37,236 nucleotides of DNA from Bacteroidales bacterium (lineage in GTDB: Bacteria; Bacteroidota; Bacteroidia; Bacteroidales; UBA932). Position numbers and translations under genes: made by a program. Each line of letters begins with the position of its first letter. The stretch's first letter is position 1. The notes beneath the pieces are model-generated. The model was not told the origin of the DNA. It saw only the letters and a program-made list of their open reading frames with translations, and did not search any database. Where the stretch lies: contig JAFYRK010000027.1 of NCBI GenBank assembly GCA_017559545.1, positions 1 to 37,236 on the forward strand, read 5' to 3'. This document shows, one piece after another, positions 17,712 to 25,897 of this stretch.

Positions 17712-18473
17712 ATGAAAGCACTTAAAATTTTTGCAATTGCAGCAGTGGCAGCAGTTATGGCTGTTTCATGTGGCAGATCAGAGGTAAAGGTTGACGTAGA
17801 GCTTCCTACAAATGCCGAGATCGATTCAGTAAGCTACCTTCTTGGTGTAAACTATGGTCTTATGTTCAAGCAGCAGGGTTTTGCTGAGAAGCTCAGCGAT
17901 CTTGACATGGCTCTTCTCAAGAAGGGAATGGAGGATGCTCTCAAGGCAGAACTTCCACAGGGTTATAATGACACTACTTTCGCTAAGCAGTTCAAGGTTA
18001 GCCCTTATGAGATGAACAGAATCTTCAACGCATACCTCATGAAGAAGTCTGAGTACAAGGCAGAGGTTAACCGTGTAAAGGGTGAGAAGTTCCTCGCTGA
18101 CAACGCTCTTAAGGAGAATGTTGATACTACAGAATCTGGTCTCCAGTATACAATCCTTGCAGAGGGTGCTGCTGAGAAGGTTGCAGTTAACGATACAGTT
18201 ACAGTTAAGTATAAGGGTACTCTTATCGACGGTACAGTATTCGACGAGGGTGAGATTCCTGGCCACATCTCAGGTTCAAGAGGCCTCATCACAGGTTTCG
18301 ACGAGGGTATCCGTCTCGTAGGTGAGGGTGGAAAAGCTATCATCTACATCCCTTCAGACCTCGCATACGGTCCAAGAGGAAACCGTGGCATCGAGCCTAA
18401 CTCAGTGCTTATCTTCGACATCGAGGTTGTAAAGGTAGATAAGTTCGTTCCTCAGGAAGAGGTTGCAGAGTAA
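17712..18473 (+). CDS. FKBP-type peptidyl-prolyl isomerase, lipoprotein
   Basis: Periplasmic or outer-membrane-anchored prolyl isomerase, 253 residues. A lipoprotein signal peptide ends in MAVSC (Cys20). Residues ~35-130 are the helical FKBP N-terminal dimerisation domain (SYLLGVNYGLMFKQQGF). The FKBP_C domain (~140-245) shows VTVKYKGTLIDGTVFD, GLITGFDEGIRLVGEGGKAIIYIPSDLAYGPRG and VLIFDIEVVKV. Likely a folding helper for exported proteins. Codon use is strongly biased (GGT, GTT, CTT), suggesting high expression. Its TAA overlaps the next ATG by one base. Confidence 0.93.
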   Translation: MKALKIFAIAAVAAVMAVSCGRSEVKVDVELPTNAEIDSVSYLLGVNYGLMFKQQGFAEKLSDLDMALLKKGMEDALKAELPQGYNDTTFAKQFKVSPYEMNRIFNAYLMKKSEYKAEVNRVKGEKFLADNALKENVDTTESGLQYTILAEGAAEKVAVNDTVTVKYKGTLIDGTVFDEGEIPGHISGSRGLITGFDEGIRLVGEGGKAIIYIPSDLAYGPRGNRGIEPNSVLIFDIEVVKVDKFVPQEEVAE

Positions 18474-18859
18474 TGGCACTGGAACTTGAGGGCAGAATAG
18501 CCCAGAAGATGACTGTCCAGAGCGGTACTACTGCAAGAGGTGCGTGGTCAAAGCAGGAGTTCATTTTCGAATATCAGGAAGGAAATTATCCTACAAAGGT
18601 GGTAATGCACGTGTGGGGTGATGACAAGGTCAGGGAACTTGATAAATATCAGGTTAATGATAAGGTAAAGGTTTCCTTCAATCTCAGCAGCCGTGAATAC
18701 AATGGACGCTGGTATACAGATGTTCGAGTATGGCGAATAGAGCCTGCACAGGCAGGTGCTCCGGCACAGGCTTCATATGCGGCTCCCGTACCTCCGGAGG
18801 CACCGATGCCGACTGTTGATGACATGTCAGAGCCGGCTGATGAAGACCTGCCGTTCTAG
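18473..18859 (+). CDS. DUF3127 protein with an SSB-like acidic tip
   Basis: A 128-residue protein of the DUF3127 family, found mainly in Bacteroidota. Residues 1-95 look like a compact all-beta domain (LELEGRIAQKM, FIFEYQEGNYPTKVVMHVWGD, VKVSFNLSSREYNGRWYTDVRVWRIE), possibly an OB-fold. A Pro/Ala-rich linker (~96-112) follows. The last residues, DDMSEPADEDLPF, resemble the SSB C-terminal tip (DDDIPF) that recruits RecQ, RecO, PriA, DnaG and others. recQ and dnaG flank it closely. Binding of ssDNA or repair proteins is inferred, not shown. It is translationally coupled to the FKBP gene. Confidence 0.8.
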   Translation: MALELEGRIAQKMTVQSGTTARGAWSKQEFIFEYQEGNYPTKVVMHVWGDDKVRELDKYQVNDKVKVSFNLSSREYNGRWYTDVRVWRIEPAQAGAPAQASYAAPVPPEAPMPTVDDMSEPADEDLPF

Positions 18860-18878
18860 ACTATAGACAATATGATGC

Positions 18879-18914
18879 AAGTGGCTTGGGTTTTGTGCCC
18901 GAGCCACTTTTTTA
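18879..18914 (+). terminator. terminator after the DUF3127 gene
   Basis: A 12-bp stem (18879-18890 with 18898-18909, one G-U pair), 7-base loop, then seven T (to 18913). It closes the FKBP-DUF3127 unit. Confidence 0.9.
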
Positions 18915-18929
18915 TTGGTACATTTTTGT

Positions 18930-18937
18930 TAAATTTG
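18930..18937 (+). promoter_or_regulatory. likely -7 box for the DUF308-dnaG genes
   Basis: TAAATTTG matches TAnnTTTG; the -33 region falls in the T-run of the preceding terminator and is not a clear TTTG. The start site would lie ~20 nt before ATG 18963. Confidence 0.5.
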
Positions 18938-18962
18938 CAAGTTGTGCAATTAAAGTCGCATT

Positions 18963-19592
18963 ATGATTACTTTCGGATATAATAGCAGATTTTCGTCTCC
19001 GATAAGAGCGTTGGTTTTCGTCGCTCTTGGAGTGATTATGATCGTTGCGAAGGCAGACGCTATGGAACTTGTCGTGAAGCTTGTGGCCGCGTTCATTCTT
19101 GCAGCAGGCATTGTTTCACTATTCGTGGGGATCAAGCAGAAGAAGGAGGGCACGATGCCTCTGTCATTCTTCAATGCGATGACCGATATTGTTGTCGCTG
19201 TATTCCTGTTTGTATTCTCTGGCTTTGTAGCCAGGTTTGTAAGCTATCTTCTTGGATTCGCGCTCTTTGGATTCGGAATGTTCCAGCTTTCGGTGCTGCT
19301 GAGCATGCGAAGGAATATTCAGTTGCGTATCGCTGCATATCTCCTGCCTTCATTGGTGACAATGGCAGGTCTGCTGATTTTCTTCTATCCGAAAATTTTC
19401 GGACAGAGCCTCGGGCTGATTGCCGGCATTGCCCTTATTGGTTATGGTGTGTCGGACCTTATATCTGCATTCAGGATGAAGTCTGTCAAGAGAGCTGAAC
19501 AGGTTACTCCAGCCTCGGAAAACCCTTCGGAAACTCCGGTTGAGCCAATGGATGCCAAGGAAGTGGACTACGAAAAAGTTGACGAGCAGTAA
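18963..19592 (+). CDS. DUF308 (HdeD-like) membrane protein
   Basis: A 209-residue membrane protein with about six hydrophobic helices in two similar halves (e.g. ALVFVALGVIMIVAKADAME, FILAAGIVSLFVGI, IVVAVFLFVFSGFVARFVSY, LLGFALFGFGMFQLSVLL, GLIAGIALIGYGVSDLISAF). This is the pattern of DUF308/HdeD proteins, inner-membrane proteins tied to acid tolerance in E. coli; function elsewhere is unknown. The C-terminal ~35 residues are polar (Pro/Glu-rich). It is 3 bases upstream of dnaG, so the two are co-transcribed; no functional link is evident. Confidence 0.72.
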   Translation: MITFGYNSRFSSPIRALVFVALGVIMIVAKADAMELVVKLVAAFILAAGIVSLFVGIKQKKEGTMPLSFFNAMTDIVVAVFLFVFSGFVARFVSYLLGFALFGFGMFQLSVLLSMRRNIQLRIAAYLLPSLVTMAGLLIFFYPKIFGQSLGLIAGIALIGYGVSDLISAFRMKSVKRAEQVTPASENPSETPVEPMDAKEVDYEKVDEQ

Positions 19593-19595
19593 TAT

Positions 19596-21644
19596 ATGAT
19601 TCCTCAGGAAACGGTAGATAGGATTCTCGATCTTGCGCAGGTCGAAGACGTTATAGGTGACTTCGTGACTCTAAAAAGGGCAGGAGCTACCTATAAGGCG
19701 TGCTGTCCTTTTCACAATGAGAAGACACCGTCTTTTGTCGTGTCTCCGTCCAAAGGTATCTATAAATGCTTCGGCTGTGGAAAATCCGGTACAGCTGTCG
19801 GTTTTGTCATGGAGCATGAGAGCATGACTTATGTGGAGGCTTTGCGTTATCTTGCAAAGAAGTATAATGTCGAGATTGTGGAGTCGGAGGTAAGTGCCGA
19901 GGAGATTGCGAAGCGCCAGCGCAGCGAGAGTCTCCTGCTGGTGTCAGAGTTTGCCGGCAAGTTCTTCGTTGATTCGCTGAAGACTCAGGAAGGTCAGGTA
20001 ATCGCATATCAGTATTTCCGCAGTCGTGGTCTGACAGACGATACTATTAAGAAATATGGCCTCGGATGGGCACCGGCTCAGTCGCGTACCGCATTGGCGG
20101 ATGCAGCGCGTGCGGCTGGTTACAAGGAGGAGTATCTCCTGGACACAGGACTGTGCAAGCAGTATGATGACGGAAGGGTGGTGGATATGTTCCACGACCG
20201 CGTCATGTTCCCGATTCACTCGGCTAGTGGCCGTGTCATTGCGTTCGGTGGCAGGACGCTCAAAAGTGACAAGAACATACCTAAGTATGTAAATTCAAAA
20301 GAGACTGAAATCTATGTCAAGAGCAAGTCTCTTTACGGAATATATTTCGCCAAGAATGAGATGTCTCGTCAGGATAAGTGTATCCTTGTTGAGGGATACC
20401 TGGACGTGCTCTCGATGCACCAGCTTGGCATTACGAATGTGGTGGCTTCCAGCGGAACTTCACTTACAGTAGAGCAGATCAGGCTCATAAAGAAGTTCAC
20501 TGAAAATGTGACCATCATATATGACGGTGATGGTGCAGGAATCAAGGCTGCCCTCAGAGGAATAGACCTGGTGCTGAAGGAGGGCTTGAATGTCAAGATT
20601 GTTCTTCTTCCTGATGGCCAGGATCCGGATGACTTTGCGAAGAAGCATACTCTTGAGCAGGTGAATGACTATATAGCGCAGAATGAGCAGGACTTCATAG
20701 GATTCAAGACAGACCTGCTTCTTGGTGAGGCCGGAAATGACCCTCTCAAGCGCGCCAAGCTCATAAATGAGGTGGCAGATACAGTTGCGCTTATACCAGA
20801 TGCAATTGTAAGAAGTGTGTATGTGCGCACTACAGCGTCAAAGTTTGAGATAGACGAGCACATATTGGCGAGCAGGATCAACAAGACCAGGACTGCCATG
20901 CTTGAGGCTGAGAAGAAGCAGCGCGAGCGTGAGGCAGCTAAAGCCCGTCAGACGTCAGTGCCTCAGCAGGGATATGATCCAGGTATGCCTCCGCCGCCAA
21001 TGGAGGAGGATATGTACATGCCGGCTGACGATATGCCGCCTGTCGTCCCGCCTCAGGAATATCTGCCGGAGGTACAAAGCGGGCCTATCGTAAAGGATTA
21101 CCCATATCTTGCGGCATGTGAGGAGGAACTGCTGACATTTGTGCTGGAATACGGTTGTACGGAGCTTCTGTTCGAGCAGACATCGAAATATTATACCGAG
21201 ACTCCGATGACAGTGGCTGACTTCATAGACGCGACCATGGCGGACAGTGAGCTGGACTTCAGAAACAGCTCATACTACAAAGTGTATGAATTATATTTTA
21301 CCTTGTATCAGGAAGGATTGACCCAGCAGCAGATTCAGCAAAGGCTCCTTAACAGTATGGATGAAGAGGTTTCTGCTGTAGCGAAGGACATCCTGATAGA
21401 GAAATATGAGATTACGGTAAAGAACTATGTGCAGTCGATGACCGCAGCGGCGACGAGACTGGTGATGTTTGTTCCTAAGTCTCTGTTGGTTTATCAAGCC
21501 AAGCGAGTGGAGATGGATATCAAAACCAGGACAGAAGAGTTTCAGCAGACTCAGGATCCGGAAAAACAGATGGCGCTGCTTGCGGAAATATCAGCTCTGA
21601 ATAAGGTTCGCACCGCAATCAACAATGAACTCGGACGTGTATGA
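19596..21644 (+). CDS. dnaG: DNA primase
   Basis: Makes RNA primers at the fork. The 682 residues comprise the zinc-binding domain with C37, H40, C58 and C61 (CCPFHNEKTPSF, YKCFGCGKSG), the RNA polymerase/TOPRIM core (VIAFGGRTL, CILVEGYLDVLSMHQ, TIIYDGDGAGIKAALRG; acidic E and DxD metal ligands), and a Gln/Pro/Met-rich linker (~445-485). The C-terminal region (~490-682) is helical and corresponds to the helicase-binding part. Slightly longer than E. coli DnaG (581) because of the linker. Followed by metG 64 bases later. Confidence 0.97.
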   Translation: MIPQETVDRILDLAQVEDVIGDFVTLKRAGATYKACCPFHNEKTPSFVVSPSKGIYKCFGCGKSGTAVGFVMEHESMTYVEALRYLAKKYNVEIVESEVSAEEIAKRQRSESLLLVSEFAGKFFVDSLKTQEGQVIAYQYFRSRGLTDDTIKKYGLGWAPAQSRTALADAARAAGYKEEYLLDTGLCKQYDDGRVVDMFHDRVMFPIHSASGRVIAFGGRTLKSDKNIPKYVNSKETEIYVKSKSLYGIYFAKNEMSRQDKCILVEGYLDVLSMHQLGITNVVASSGTSLTVEQIRLIKKFTENVTIIYDGDGAGIKAALRGIDLVLKEGLNVKIVLLPDGQDPDDFAKKHTLEQVNDYIAQNEQDFIGFKTDLLLGEAGNDPLKRAKLINEVADTVALIPDAIVRSVYVRTTASKFEIDEHILASRINKTRTAMLEAEKKQREREAAKARQTSVPQQGYDPGMPPPPMEEDMYMPADDMPPVVPPQEYLPEVQSGPIVKDYPYLAACEEELLTFVLEYGCTELLFEQTSKYYTETPMTVADFIDATMADSELDFRNSSYYKVYELYFTLYQEGLTQQQIQQRLLNSMDEEVSAVAKDILIEKYEITVKNYVQSMTAAATRLVMFVPKSLLVYQAKRVEMDIKTRTEEFQQTQDPEKQMALLAEISALNKVRTAINNELGRV

Positions 21645-21708
21645 TGAGTCCAAACCATCATCTGCCCAAGTTCTACCGACGATAAAATAAAAATAAACCA
21701 TCAATAAT

Positions 21709-23970
21709 ATGAACAAGAAATTCAACAGAACCCTGGTGACCTGTGCGCTTCCATACGCCAACGGTCCGGTCCACATCGGCCACCTTGCCGGTGTGTATGT
21801 GCCTGCAGATATCTATGTCAGATACCTTAGAATGAGAGGCGAGGATGTTCTCTATGTCTGCGGATCGGATGAGCACGGAGTTCCTATCACCATCAAGGCG
21901 CAGAAGGAAGGTTGCACACCTCAGGATATCGTGGACAGATATCACAAGATCATCAAGGATTCGTTCACAGGACTCGGAATCAATTTCGATATATACTCAA
22001 GAACATCTTCAAAGACTCACCATAAGAATGCGGCTGATTATTTCCGCAAGCTCTATGATGAGGGCAAGTTCATCGAGAAGGTGAGCGAGCAGTACTATGA
22101 CGAGGAGACAAAGACATTCCTCGCAGACCGATACATTACAGGTACATGTCCTAAGTGCGGTGCCGAGGGTGCATACGGCGACCAGTGCGAGAAGTGCGGC
22201 GCAACCCTTAGTCCGGATGAGCTTATCAATCCTAAGTCAGCTCTCAGCGGCGGCGAGCTCGTGAAGAAGGAGACCAAGCATTGGTATCTCCCTCTTGATC
22301 AGTACGAGAAGTGGCTTTCAGAATGGATTCTTGAGGGACACAAGGAGTGGAGAAGCAACGTTTACGGTCAGTGCAAGAGCTGGATCGATGGCGGCCTTCA
22401 GCCACGTGCGGTGAGCCGTGACCTCAACTGGGGCGTTCCAGTACCTGTAGAGGGATCTGACGGAAAGGTACTCTATGTATGGTTCGATGCTCCTATAGGC
22501 TACATTTCAAATACACAGGAATTGCTTCCTGTGTCTTGGGAGAAGTGGTGGAAGAGCGAGGACACAAAGCTCGTTCACTTCATCGGAAAGGACAACATCG
22601 TGTTCCACTGCATTGTGTTCCCTTCAATGCTAAAGGCTGATGGAAGTTACGTCCTTCCTGACAATGTTCCAGCAAACGAGTTCCTTAACCTTGAGGGCGA
22701 CAAGATTTCTACATCACGTGGATGGGCTGTATGGCTTCACGAGTACCTCGAGCAGTTCCCAGGACAGGAGGACGTTCTTCGTTATGTACTTACTGCAAAT
22801 GCTCCAGAGACAAAGGACAATGACTTCTCATGGAAGGACTTCCAGGCACGCAACAACAGCGAGCTTGTTGCTATCCTTGGTAACTTCGTGAACCGTGCCG
22901 TTGTTCTTACACACAAATATTTCGAGGGTAAGGTTCCTGCAGACCTCAAGCCAGAGGCAATCGATGCAGAGACTCTCGCTCAGATCAAGCCGCTCCGCGA
23001 AGCTATGGAGAAGTATCTTGAGGGATACAAGTTCCGCGAGGCTCTCAAGGAGGCTATGAACATCGCACGTCTGGGTAACAAGTACCTTACAGACACAGAG
23101 CCATGGAAGGTGGCAAAGACAGATATGGACAGAACAGCTTCTATCCTGAACGTGTCTCTCCAGATCTGTGCCTCGCTTGCAATCGCATTTGAGCCGTTCC
23201 TCCCATTCTCGTCAGAGAAGCTTCGCAGCATCCTCAACGTTGGTGTCATGGCAGGTACTGACCACCGTGCAGGTGAGGAAGGAGCAACAAGCGAGAATAT
23301 CTATACAGCATCAGAGGGTGCAGCTCTCCACACTTCTTCTGTCATCCCGAGCGAAGTCGAGGGATCTATTACACTCTCATGGGAGGATCTCGGTAATGCA
23401 TCACTCCTACCGGCAGGTCATCAGCTGAACCAGGCAACACTCCTCTTCGGCAAGATTGAGGATGAGGTGGTAGATGCGCAGATGGCGCGTCTTGAGGCAA
23501 TCCGTGCTGAACGTGAGGCTGCAGCAAAGGCCGAGGCCAAAGCCTCGACCTCGGAGTCTCAACCCCCTGCACCCCCTACAGGGGGATCTCCGGACTACCC
23601 GTCCGGGTCGCAAAGCGACTTGTTAACCCCCGCACCACAGAAGGAAGAGTGCACATTCGATGATTTCGGCAGGATGGACATCCGCACTGCAACAGTTCTT
23701 GAGGCAGAGCGTGTTCCAAAGACCGACAAGCTTCTTAAACTTACCATCGATACAGGTATTGACAAGAGAGTGATTGTGTCTGGTATCGCTGAACAATACT
23801 CTCCAGAGGAGATGGTCGGCAAGCAGATATGTATCCTTGCTAACCTTGCTCCACGCAAGATCCGCGGCATCGAGTCTAAGGGCATGATCCTCATGGCTCG
23901 TCAGAACGATGGCAAGATGCGTTTCATTACTCCACAGGAAACCCTCTGCAATGGCGCAGAAATAGGATAA
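21709..23970 (+). CDS. metG: methionyl-tRNA synthetase with C-terminal tRNA-binding domain
   Basis: Charges tRNA-Met. The 753 residues hold: class I core with [15 protein letters not shown] (HIGH motif), a zinc knuckle with four Cys ([19 protein letters not shown], ~145-165), the KMSKS-equivalent DKISTSRGW (~331-338), an anticodon-binding helical domain (to ~520), and a C-terminal Trbp111 OB-fold (~647-753: [25 protein letters not shown]). Between the last two lies a long linker (~520-646) in which two repeat-derived inserts are seen: [11 protein letters not shown] (from 23341-23367) and [17 protein letters not shown] (from the hairpin run). Both keep the frame. Strong codon bias suggests high expression. 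Confidence 0.97.
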   Translation: MNKKFNRTLVTCALPYANGPVHIGHLAGVYVPADIYVRYLRMRGEDVLYVCGSDEHGVPITIKAQKEGCTPQDIVDRYHKIIKDSFTGLGINFDIYSRTSSKTHHKNAADYFRKLYDEGKFIEKVSEQYYDEETKTFLADRYITGTCPKCGAEGAYGDQCEKCGATLSPDELINPKSALSGGELVKKETKHWYLPLDQYEKWLSEWILEGHKEWRSNVYGQCKSWIDGGLQPRAVSRDLNWGVPVPVEGSDGKVLYVWFDAPIGYISNTQELLPVSWEKWWKSEDTKLVHFIGKDNIVFHCIVFPSMLKADGSYVLPDNVPANEFLNLEGDKISTSRGWAVWLHEYLEQFPGQEDVLRYVLTANAPETKDNDFSWKDFQARNNSELVAILGNFVNRAVVLTHKYFEGKVPADLKPEAIDAETLAQIKPLREAMEKYLEGYKFREALKEAMNIARLGNKYLTDTEPWKVAKTDMDRTASILNVSLQICASLAIAFEPFLPFSSEKLRSILNVGVMAGTDHRAGEEGATSENIYTASEGAALHTSSVIPSEVEGSITLSWEDLGNASLLPAGHQLNQATLLFGKIEDEVVDAQMARLEAIRAEREAAAKAEAKASTSESQPPAPPTGGSPDYPSGSQSDLLTPAPQKEECTFDDFGRMDIRTATVLEAERVPKTDKLLKLTIDTGIDKRVIVSGIAEQYSPEEMVGKQICILANLAPRKIRGIESKGMILMARQNDGKMRFITPQETLCNGAEIG
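23341..23367 (+). repeat. dispersed hairpin repeat inside metG
   Basis: A 27-bp element, GTCATCCCGAGCGAAGTCGA then GGGATCT, with ATCCC/GGGAT arms. Translated in frame as VIPSEVEGS, a sequence typical of this repeat wherever it enters a gene. It differs from 14460-14486 by changes in both arms that keep pairing. Confidence 0.85.
23532..23619. repeat. run of hairpins coding part of the MetG linker
   Basis: Four inverted repeats in sequence within the metG reading frame: CGAGGC/GCCTCG (23532-23547), CCCCC-TACA-GGGGG (23572-23585), CCGGAC-TACCC-GTCCGG (23590-23606) and GTCGC-AAA-GCGAC (23607-23619). It is preceded by TCTCAACCCCCTG, like 161-172. The TACCC loop matches the loops TGCCC and TACTC of the equivalent hairpins at 12945 and 29896. 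Confidence 0.75.
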
Positions 23971-23976
23971 TCTATT

Positions 23977-24828
23977 ATGAAGAACATATTAAGATTAATT
24001 GCAGTCGCAGTGCTCATTCTGAGCGCTGTGGCTGCTTTCGCTCAGAATCAGGGTGGATATAAGATCTTGAACGAAAAGGTCTATTATAACAATGTGATTC
24101 TGCATGAAGCAGATCCCCATACGATACAGGACCTTGGATATGGTTACGCCAAGGATAATGAAAACGTATGGTATGAGGGAAAGATTCTGCCTTTGGTTGA
24201 TCCTCATGTATTCAGGCTTAAGAACTCCGGTCCTCCTCCGGGCGCCGTTCCTCCTTCAGAGGGGTCACAGGGTTTTGGCTTAAATGACCTGCTTTCAGTC
24301 ATTTTCGGAAATGGTGCAAGTCAGAATGCCGGACAGCATCCGGGACATGATCATGGTCCGGAACATCACGATCCAGGTCCAGGTCACAATCCGGGCCACG
24401 GCCCTGATCATAGCAATATACATCAGGAAAGAGGCTATGAGATCGTAGGAACCAAGGTGTATTATAACGGCGTTATTGTAAGTAATGCGTACGCTCATTC
24501 CTTCAAGGATCTGGGTTGGGGCTATGCAAAGGATAGTGCCCGCGTGTATTACTGTGGCAAGAAACTTACAGACAATCCTTCGAGATTCAAGGCCTTGACC
24601 GATGGCTATGCCATGGATTCCTTTGATGTATATTACTTTGGAAAAGAGATCGAGGCCTCTACGTCAGGATTCAAGGTGCTCAAGGATGGATATGCCAAGG
24701 ATGCTTTCGATGCATATTATTGTGGAAAGAAGGTTGTAGGTTCGTCTGGATCGACTTTCCAGGTAACCGGTAACGGTTATGCCAAGGATGCTTGGGAGAC
24801 ATATTATCTCGGCAAGAAGGTTCGTTAA
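23977..24828 (+). CDS. secreted DKNYY-repeat protein with a His-rich linker
   Basis: A 283-residue exported protein: signal peptide with likely cleavage after AFA (22). The mature protein consists of repeats of ~28 residues of the form GYAKDxxxVYYxGKxL...F..L, as in the DKNYY family. Two repeats (~26-80) and five repeats (~150-283) flank a low-complexity Gly/Pro/His linker (~115-150: GQHPGHDHGPEHHDPGPGHN) with more than ten His, which could bind metal ions. Function of the family is unknown; a cell-surface or periplasmic place is likely. It lies 6 bases after metG and 13 before murB. Confidence 0.75.
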   Translation: MKNILRLIAVAVLILSAVAAFAQNQGGYKILNEKVYYNNVILHEADPHTIQDLGYGYAKDNENVWYEGKILPLVDPHVFRLKNSGPPPGAVPPSEGSQGFGLNDLLSVIFGNGASQNAGQHPGHDHGPEHHDPGPGHNPGHGPDHSNIHQERGYEIVGTKVYYNGVIVSNAYAHSFKDLGWGYAKDSARVYYCGKKLTDNPSRFKALTDGYAMDSFDVYYFGKEIEASTSGFKVLKDGYAKDAFDAYYCGKKVVGSSGSTFQVTGNGYAKDAWETYYLGKKVR

Positions 24829-24841
24829 ATCCGGATAGGCT

Positions 24842-25876
24842 ATGGTCAATACTACATACTACCAGGATCTGACAAAGATGAACACCTTCGGCATGAAGGT
24901 GAAGGCTCGTTGTTTCATTGAATATGACTCTGTGGCAGATCTGGTTGATATTGAGTTCGAAGAGCTTGCCCGTCCCGTACTCCATATCGGGGGCGGCAGC
25001 AATCTTTTGTTCACAGATGACTTCAAGGGCACCATCCTTCACTCGAAGATTGACTTCATAGAGATTCTGGAGGACGCGTCAGATGTTCTCGTTTCAGTCG
25101 GTGCCGGAGTCGTGTTCGATGACTTTTGTGCATGGGCAGCCAAGGAAGGCCTTTGGGGTGTAGAGAATCTCTCATACATCCCTGGAGAGGTAGGAGCATC
25201 TGCAGTCCAGAACATCGGAGCCTATGGCGTTGAGGTCAAGGACGTGATTCATAGGGTGTATTGCTACGACACCGTTGAGGAAGAGTTTGTGAGCTTCGGA
25301 GTAGAGGAGTGTGGGTACGGCTATCGTGACTCAATCTTCAAGGATCCGGAGGTAAAGGGAAGATATATTGTGACCCATGTGGTCTTTTCCCTCAGCCGCA
25401 CTCCTCAACCAAAGCTTGACTATGGCCATCTTAAAGAGGCGGTAGAGTTGACTGGTGCGGAGTTGGCACCAGCTCTGATCAGAAGAGTGATCATAAAGAT
25501 CCGTAAAGAGAAACTTCCAGAGCCTTCGGTTATGGGAAGTGCTGGCAGCTTCTTCAAGAATCCAGTCGTCACAGTAGAACATTTTGCTCGCATTGAGGCT
25601 GTTGCAAAGGCAGAACATGGTCCAGATTATAAGGTTCCTCATTATGATCTCCCTGACGGAACAGTGAAGGTCCCTGCCGCATGGATGATAGAACAGTGCG
25701 GCTGGAAAGGCAAACGCAGCGGTGGCGCTGCAGTCTACGACAAGCAGCCGCTGGTGATAGTCAACTACACTGGAGAGGCGTACCCGGAAGAAATCGTTGG
25801 ACTCGAGCGTAGAATCATCGCCTCAGTAAAAGCGAAGTTTGATGTAGAACTTCACCCGGAAGTGGAACATATTTAA
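24842..25876 (+). CDS. murB: UDP-N-acetylenolpyruvoylglucosamine reductase
   Basis: FAD enzyme of peptidoglycan synthesis: reduces the enolpyruvyl group made by MurA to give UDP-MurNAc, using NADPH. The 344 residues show LTKMNTFGMKVKA, the FAD loop LHIGGGSNLLFTDDF, GIPG-like YIPGEVGASAVQNIGAYGVE, YGYRDSIFK and the catalytic Ser in GSAGSFFKNPV. Length and the Tyr loop (CGYGYRDS) place it with type I (E. coli-like) MurB. It shares the neighbourhood with murA (27819), with the TIR gene lying between the two. Confidence 0.95.
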   Translation: MVNTTYYQDLTKMNTFGMKVKARCFIEYDSVADLVDIEFEELARPVLHIGGGSNLLFTDDFKGTILHSKIDFIEILEDASDVLVSVGAGVVFDDFCAWAAKEGLWGVENLSYIPGEVGASAVQNIGAYGVEVKDVIHRVYCYDTVEEEFVSFGVEECGYGYRDSIFKDPEVKGRYIVTHVVFSLSRTPQPKLDYGHLKEAVELTGAELAPALIRRVIIKIRKEKLPEPSVMGSAGSFFKNPVVTVEHFARIEAVAKAEHGPDYKVPHYDLPDGTVKVPAAWMIEQCGWKGKRSGGAAVYDKQPLVIVNYTGEAYPEEIVGLERRIIASVKAKFDVELHPEVEHI

Positions 25877-25897
25877 CCCGACCAGCTATCAAGGAAA

